Positions 58,401 to 64,000 of a DNA stretch of 64,000 bases are shown here, piece after piece; the first letter of the stretch is position 1, and each line of letters begins with the position of its first letter. Source of the DNA: Buxus sempervirens (lineage: Eukaryota; Streptophyta; Magnoliopsida; Buxales; Buxaceae); assembly GCA_947561395.2 (NCBI GenBank), contig OX387187.1, forward strand, positions 44,045,581 through 44,109,580. Reading direction: 5' to 3'. Made by a program: the position numbers and the translations under genes. The notes under the pieces were generated by a model that saw only the letters and a list, made by a program, of their open reading frames with translations, was not told the origin of the DNA and did not search any database.

Positions 58401-58578
58401 ATTTTGTGAATAATAAAAGTATTTTTCAGAAATTTTTTGGGATTTTTTTAAGTTCTTTTTTAAATTTAAGGGGTTTGGCCCGCCAGGCTAGACCCAGCAA
58501 AACGGGCCTGGCGTGCCACGGCCCGTGGCCCACCAGGCACGCCTCAAGGGTACCGGGCCGGCCCGCCGCTCAAGCCTA
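55465..58578 (+). mobile_element. hAT transposon, near full length
   Basis: Terminal inverted repeats of 20 bp (TAGGGTTGAGCGGCGGGCCG at left; the right end is its complement with one mismatch) and a perfect 8-bp target duplication, tttgggtg (55457-55464 and 58579-58586), bound 3114 bp. Subterminal regions are full of ggcacggc / gccgtgcc words. It carries a transposase gene on the plus strand. Confidence 0.95.
56084..58150 (+). pseudogene. hAT transposase (BED finger, RNase H-like core, dimerisation domain), three stops
   Basis: The frame runs without indels from the ATG at 56084 to 58150 (about 689 codons). Parts: a BED-type zinc finger (CNHCKKNF...HLQRHLQKC, about 56340-56415), the catalytic core with SDIWTSR and ALDNASANN (acidic residues of the DDE triad), and the C-terminal dimerisation block VPVSTVALESAFSAGGR. 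Premature stops are TAA at 56309, TAA at 57044 and TGA at 57758, each one transition away from a Gln, Gln and Arg codon. As read, it is inactive. Family members elsewhere in the genome may still act on its ends. Confidence 0.93.
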
Positions 58579-58586
58579 TTTGGGTG

Positions 58587-58940
58587 GATAGTTTCTATTC
58601 GATATATAGAGTAGGATTTTAAAAGGTTTTGTTATGACTAAAGAAAGATGCTCGTCAACTTAAATATAGATGGTTATCTATTATATTAAGTGCTTCAGAG
58701 GTGGCGGTTGATGTGTCAAGTTCGGATGCTTTGGGGCTGAGGTGGCCACCTCGGACAACTTCGAGTGTCTGAACCAATCTTTCCCCTCCATCTTCCTCAT
58801 CTCAAAAACCAAAATTTTAAAAGAAATTCTCTCAAAAAATTTTAAGATCTAGATTTGCAATTCAAACCACCTCTTCAAAGGATACGTGGCATATCTGTAG
58901 GGCTTTTCAAATGCTCTGGAACAATCCATGACAGGGCCTT
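58587..58940. other. Gap between the hAT element and the AP2 remnant
   Basis: No feature is recognised beyond AT-rich sequence. A possible promoter of the former ERF gene would lie here. Confidence 0.4.
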
Positions 58941-59430
58941 ATAAAATTCTTTGGAACAATCATCCATTCGACGGAGGAGGAGGCTTATCCTTGGTATTTC
59001 ACCGAGCAGCCTGAGTCGGCTATGGTGGTTAATCACTGAAATGCGTCGGATTTCGTTGAAAGAAGACACTACAGAGGCGCATTCGCTGGAGGAGGAGGCT
59101 TATCCTTGTTATTTCACCGAGCAGCCTAAGTTGGCTATGGAGGTTAATCACCGAAACGCGTTAGATTCCGGTGAAAGAAGACACTACAGAGGCGTTCGAC
59201 AAAGAATGTAGGGGAAGTTCACTGCTAAGATCCGAGATCCAAACCATCAAGAGTCTAGGGTTTGGCTCGAATGATTTTACATCGAGGACGAAGCTACGTT
59301 TCTACACCGCAGATGAGATCCCAACCGTCAAGGGTCAAGGGAAGTTCATTGCTAGATTTATGCTTTTTGGGGAGCTGCCCGGGCAGTTGGACGACGAGAT
59401 TTTTGGGACGTTACAATGAATGATGCAGTC
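58940..59430 (+). pseudogene. ERF-type AP2 domain pseudogene
   Basis: The start of an AP2/ERF DNA-binding domain is clear: RRHYRGVRQR, then GKFTAKIRDPNHQESRVWL at about 59178-59255. The Trp expected before GKF is TAG (59209-59211, TGG to TAG), and another stop follows at about 59258 where the family has Gly-Thr-Phe. A 115-bp tandem duplication (about 58973-59087 and 59088-59202) copies the acidic EEEAYP...FTEQP stretch and the first part of the domain. Downstream only short AP2-like pieces remain. It would have been a nuclear transcription factor; now it is a relic. Confidence 0.8.
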
Positions 59431-60204
59431 AGAAACAGAACAAGTACTGCCAGAATAGGTGATTATACTTGCGTTGATGGCGAGTATGTAAGCCATGGTG
59501 AGAAAGGTGGAGATGCCTGCGCAGAGTTAGGTCTTGAATGACATGTTTTGTTCCGAAAGTTTGAAGTGATCATCTGGAGGAACAGGTCCGATTCTGCTTG
59601 GGTGTTCTACAGCAATGGCTTGGCGTGCAGTGGTGGAACTCGCGTGCTTTTGCGCTTCTCTTCGTCATGCTATTGGTGATGTTTTCCCTGCTTCTGCTTC
59701 GACGTGTTGGTCAGTATAAAACCATGAATTTCTTTCTCTAAATCTCAGCAGGTACAGGTTGGAGGTAGCCTCAGATCGTCCCCTTTTGTTTTATTATTCT
59801 TAGCTACAATATCAGTAGCTATAACTTTTCGCCTAGGTATAAGTTAAAGCAAGCGTTTATAAACGTTTAGTGAGAGAAACAAAGAGAGAACTATGATTGC
59901 TCTTTGGTTTAAAGAGGGTTTGTGGATGTAGTGAGGAGGAGCTTTACATTCCCACTTCAAAGGCTGGGCTGTAGGGTACCTGATTTAGTAAGTGTTCTCT
60001 GTCTCTGTTGTTCTTGCTGCCGTGTCTGTTTTTATTTCTGTTGAGGTTTTGGGGGTCCTTTATGCAAGGTCCATTCTGGATTTTCTCTTCTTCTCTCAGA
60101 CTTTTTGTGGATAGAGAAACAGAGAGATGGTTTCAGTTGTTGCAGCGGAAGGGGTAAGCTTGGAGGGTACCCTGGAAACGAGGAAGGTGGTATTCTGTAG
60201 TCGG
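59431..60204. other. Intergenic region after the AP2 remnant
   Basis: No domain-bearing frame is seen. The stretch may include the decayed 3' part of the ERF gene. Confidence 0.4.
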
Positions 60205-61085
<881 letters not shown>

Positions 61086-61315
61086 GTAGCAGGGGAGTCA
61101 ATGGGTATTATTTTATAGTTATCCTTTTTCTTTTTTGGTATTTTTATTTTATAATTATCCTTTTCTTGCAGCTGTGGCTGGGTCGGATTTCTTCTAAGAC
61201 TCTTCTAACAGGTTCAAAATTTTTATCTGATTTGTAATTATATTTGTGCTTTTAACATCCAAAACTTGCTAGGTCTTTAGTGGTTTTTATTATTTATGAT
61301 TCTTCATTATCTATT

Positions 61316-61562
61316 ACAGGAGTTTATGCTGTCAACGACTCACCTGAAAGCCGCTGCCACCGCCATCACCACAACCATCAACAGCATCGTATTAATCCTA
61401 GGCTTTTTGTTTTCGAGGAGTCGTATGCTGATACAGGAAACATTGCGAGGTCTCTATCCAGATCATGGAAGGAGCCCCTATGGGATGACTTTTCTCGCAA
61501 ACCGGTAGGCCATTTCTCCCACAGCCATATCTTCACTGATTTCTTAGGTGGGTTTTTCTTCT
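61316..61562 (+). pseudogene. GDSL esterase/lipase fragment (first block only)
   Basis: The text LFVFEESYADTGNIARSLSRSWKEP, then one frame over YGMTF, then back to KPVGHFS...FTDFLGG, matches exon 1 of a plant GDSL lipase. The signature Gly-Asp-Ser has become Glu-Glu-Ser, and a small indel after SWKEP shifts the frame. Blocks II-V and the Asp-His pair are absent downstream. In life the family is secreted and cleaves esters. It is best read as a broken partial copy, although a real gene with distant exons cannot be excluded. Confidence 0.75.
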
Positions 61563-61569
61563 TCTCCAA

Positions 61570-62806
61570 AAATTAATGGTATTACCCTTTACTCTTTTTC
61601 ATGTGGGTTTCCTGTTGATGTCTTTCCCTTTACTTTCACTGACGAGTTGTTCGTATTTATTCATATTTTTTTTATGAATAAAGATTCATTTTTTTTGTAC
61701 GTAGCTCATGTTTTGTAGTTCTTTTAAGTCGAAGCTAAAATCTAATACAAGGAGGCTAATTTTTTAATCATTATCAAAGCTTTATTCGTATTCTTATTTT
61801 GACTCTTACTCTTTTTGTGTCTGAGATATGGGTTGGGGCAGGCTTTAATGGGTTATTATTTGCTTATGTCGTGTTGTCGGTAATGGTGGGATTCTAACTA
61901 TGAATTTCTGATCTGTTGAGTAATTCTTCCAAGTTTTTTTATTCTTTTAGTGTACTTTATGCTGTTCTTTATGCTATCTTTCATTATGTATAGATTCGAA
62001 TTATTTTTTTAATTTCAACCCTTCTTTGGTTTTCCTTCAATCAAAGGATTCCAAATCCCAATTTAGTGTACTATAAACCATGTGATCTGTATTCATTAAC
62101 AAATTTTTTTCCTAAATGTCTTTAGTTTTTCCTTCTAATAGAACAGTTGCTGGCAGCGCTATAATTTTCCATTCAATGGTAAAAAGTGTTAACGTTAAAG
62201 GTGTTGTATTCAAAGGAGTTGTAGCTTAGGTGAGCGTGGGATTACTAAGACATTATGCCCAAAACAAAAAGAGCCTAACGGAAATTTTGCACATCAATGA
62301 TGATGTGTAATTTTTATTAAACAGTGTAACATCTTTTTGTTTAATTCTTTTTACTTTATTTATTTTTTTTTTTTTGCGTGGGTGAAATCTAGGTTAACAT
62401 GCTCAGAGAGAGAGAGGAGTAAACCTTATGGAACTATAATGTTTGTTGATATAAGCTCAGCAGATTACTCACCACTAGAGAATCAATGCATTGACTGGAA
62501 AACTATAAGCCTTCAAGTGATTTTGATTCCATAGTATGGTTAGGATTTTCCACAGTGCATTGACACTATAATGATGGGAATTTCACATCCTACGAGATAG
62601 ATGCACTAATTCTAGCATATCGATGGAATTGTTTTTTTTTTTTAATATATACTTTACTGACATGATTTGAAAGAGAAAAGTTGCTCACCCTTTCTCTCTT
62701 TTCATGATCTGCCAATGAAAATCATATAGCTTCCATTTTGTTCATTTTCCATATGATATCAAAATATTAGTTAGGTTCCACATTCAATATTTTACTCTAA
62801 AGCATG
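61570..62806. other. Intergenic region before the terminal LTR
   Basis: AT-rich sequence without recognisable coding, RNA or element ends. Confidence 0.45.
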
Positions 62807-63374
62807 TGTAAGCACCTTCTTTTTGCACCCCTGGAAGTGCTGAAAATGAAAACCTTGGCGGAAAATTCAAACCCTGACAGGTCGAAATTTGACCTTTTGA
62901 TCAAGCGAAAATTGGCCACCTTGCTTTATCTCAACGGATAGAGAATCTCGACACGGTTCCAACGCAACTGAGTTTGCTGGAATCGGAGTCCGGATGAAGG
63001 TTCTGCAGGCTAGTCAAACTAAAAGGAGGAGCCGAAAGTTGACTTTTTTCGAACCCCGTGCCAAGTGCTTAGTCCTATGTCATTGGATAGAGGGCTCTGA
63101 TACGAGTCTAACGCAATTGAGTTTGCTCAAATCGGAGTTCGGATGAGGGAGATATGAGCTGTTGAAGTTTTTGAGCGGAAAAACCGGAAACTGCACACGT
63201 GGCAGCCAACGCAGCAAAATATCTCAGGGACTAAATCTTAAATATCCAAAAGTTGCTAAAAATCTCAGGGACTAAACCAAAATTCGCAGGGGGCAATCCG
63301 TAGATATCCAAAAGTGTCAAATTGGTCAAATCAGTCGAATCGGTCAAGTCGAGAGGCAAATCCGTAATTTTTCG

Positions 63375-63626
63375 ATTTGTATCTGACCAAATATGCCGGA
63401 TACACTTGCTCCTCTTCATATCCGACATCAAATGTCGGATACAAAGATTTGCTCGGCGAGATTCGCGCCGATTCGCCGACAGATTCGCAGCGGCATTTAA
63501 TTTTCGAAATTATTATGTCTTGTATCCGATATAATATGCCGGATACAAAGGAAGTGCAGTGTATCCGACATAATATGTCGGATACAAAGGAAGTGTAGTG
63601 TATCCGACATTAAATGTCGAATACAA
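63375..63626. repeat. Five-palindrome array upstream of the TATA box, terminal LTR
   Basis: Core tgtatccgacata...tatgtcggataca occurs at about 63377-63404, 63418-63444, 63519-63547, 63560-63587 and 63599-63625. The gtatccg arm is shared with solo LTR A, but the inner bases differ (gaca rather than gg). Confidence 0.85.
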
Positions 63627-63634
63627 AAATTTAT

Positions 63635-63645
63635 CTATAAAAAGG
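63635..63645 (+). promoter_or_regulatory. TATA box of the terminal LTR
   Basis: ctataaaaagg, about 10 bp after the last palindrome. Confidence 0.6.
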
Positions 63646-64000
63646 AAACTGCAGTCCCATTTCGGGGGTTGGCTCTTCTTGGTTGTTTTCCACCCCTTCT
63701 CCCCCATTGTTCCTGGTACGAAACCATCTTCCTTGGCCCCTCCTTGCTCCCCAAACCCAACAACCTCCTTATTTGACCATCTTACCCCTCCCTATTCCCT
63801 TCTCTCCCTCACTCAAGAACTTGAAGAAGGAGAAGAGGCTACTGTTGGTGGGAGGAGGTGCTGCTCCAGTTGCTTCCTTCACTCTAAGGAGGTGCCACCA
63901 CTCCACTCAAGGGTTCAAAAACCCCAAGGTAATGTTCCCTATAGTCTTTTGTTCATCATATATGAAAAAGAGCTCCATGTGAGCAGGTGCTTTTTAGCAA

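Larger units (their letters stand above)
62807..64000 (+). mobile_element. Ty3-like LTR, 5' part, running off the window
   Basis: It starts TGTAAGCACC and follows the same order of U3 phrases as the minus-strand LTR at 13470 and solo LTR B at 10045 (ttgaccttttgatcaag, cgacacggttccaacgc, cggagtccggatgaag). Five palindromes precede a TATA box at about 63635-63645. The transcribed part resembles 9950-9700 (minus). The 3' end and any internal region lie beyond 64000, so it could be a solo LTR or the 5' LTR of a complete element. Confidence 0.82.

Noticed and set aside
55465..58578. The hAT element as the source of transposase for all four MITEs
   Set aside because: The terminal repeats of the CAAGG and CAGTGG families differ from its TAGGGTTGAG ends, and its own frame has three stops.

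Overview
The window is nuclear DNA from a flowering plant, most likely a non-grass angiosperm. The evidence is plastid-targeted plant enzymes with many short AT-rich introns, large retrotransposon LTRs, TRIM, hAT and CACTA elements, and microsatellites. I cannot name the species. All coordinates, exon joins and element ends were read by eye.

Layout. 0.76-2.81 kb: a broken cytochrome P450 (CYP706-like) split by a 385-bp TRIM retrotransposon. 3.4-4.5 kb: the left end of a CACTA transposon, dense in hairpins. About 5.8-18.1 kb: a nested retrotransposon block. A Ty1/copia element (13.47-18.10 kb, four in-frame stops) has lost its 5' end where a minus-strand Ty3-like LTR abuts it. That LTR carries two plus-strand solo LTRs (6264-9018 and 10045-12467), each with a perfect 5-bp target duplication. 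18.23-21.45 kb (-): copper amine oxidase, five exons. 27.14-30.58 kb (-): plastid transketolase, seven exons. 33.99-39.65 kb (+): plastid EPSP synthase, eight exons. 42.24-43.55 kb (+): UDP-glucuronate 4-epimerase, intronless. 49.52-54.27 kb (-): ribosomal protein uS15 (RPS13), five exons, the last a 34-bp exon behind a 4-kb intron holding two LINE remnants. 55.47-58.58 kb: a near-complete hAT transposon with three stops in its transposase. 58.9-59.4 kb: ERF-type AP2 pseudogene. 61.3-61.6 kb: GDSL-lipase fragment. 62.81-64.0 kb: the start of another LTR of the type seen at 13.47 kb.

How the genes relate. Transketolase and EPSP synthase are divergent neighbours in linked plastid pathways: transketolase yields erythrose-4-phosphate, which enters the shikimate pathway where EPSP synthase acts. 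The epimerase makes UDP-galacturonate for pectin. The amine oxidase oxidises primary amines, probably outside the cell. uS15 is a housekeeping ribosomal protein. Nothing shows these genes form a co-regulated unit.

Main second-look items: arrays of short palindromes just upstream of the TATA box in several distinct LTRs, with the position kept but the sequence changed; the retrotransposon nest dated by target duplications; nine premature stops that all fit C-to-T decay; four small hAT-type elements with perfect 8-bp target duplications, one with its empty site preserved in a nearby duplication; and the transketolase/EPSPS pairing. I found no convincing evidence of a wholly new gene system.
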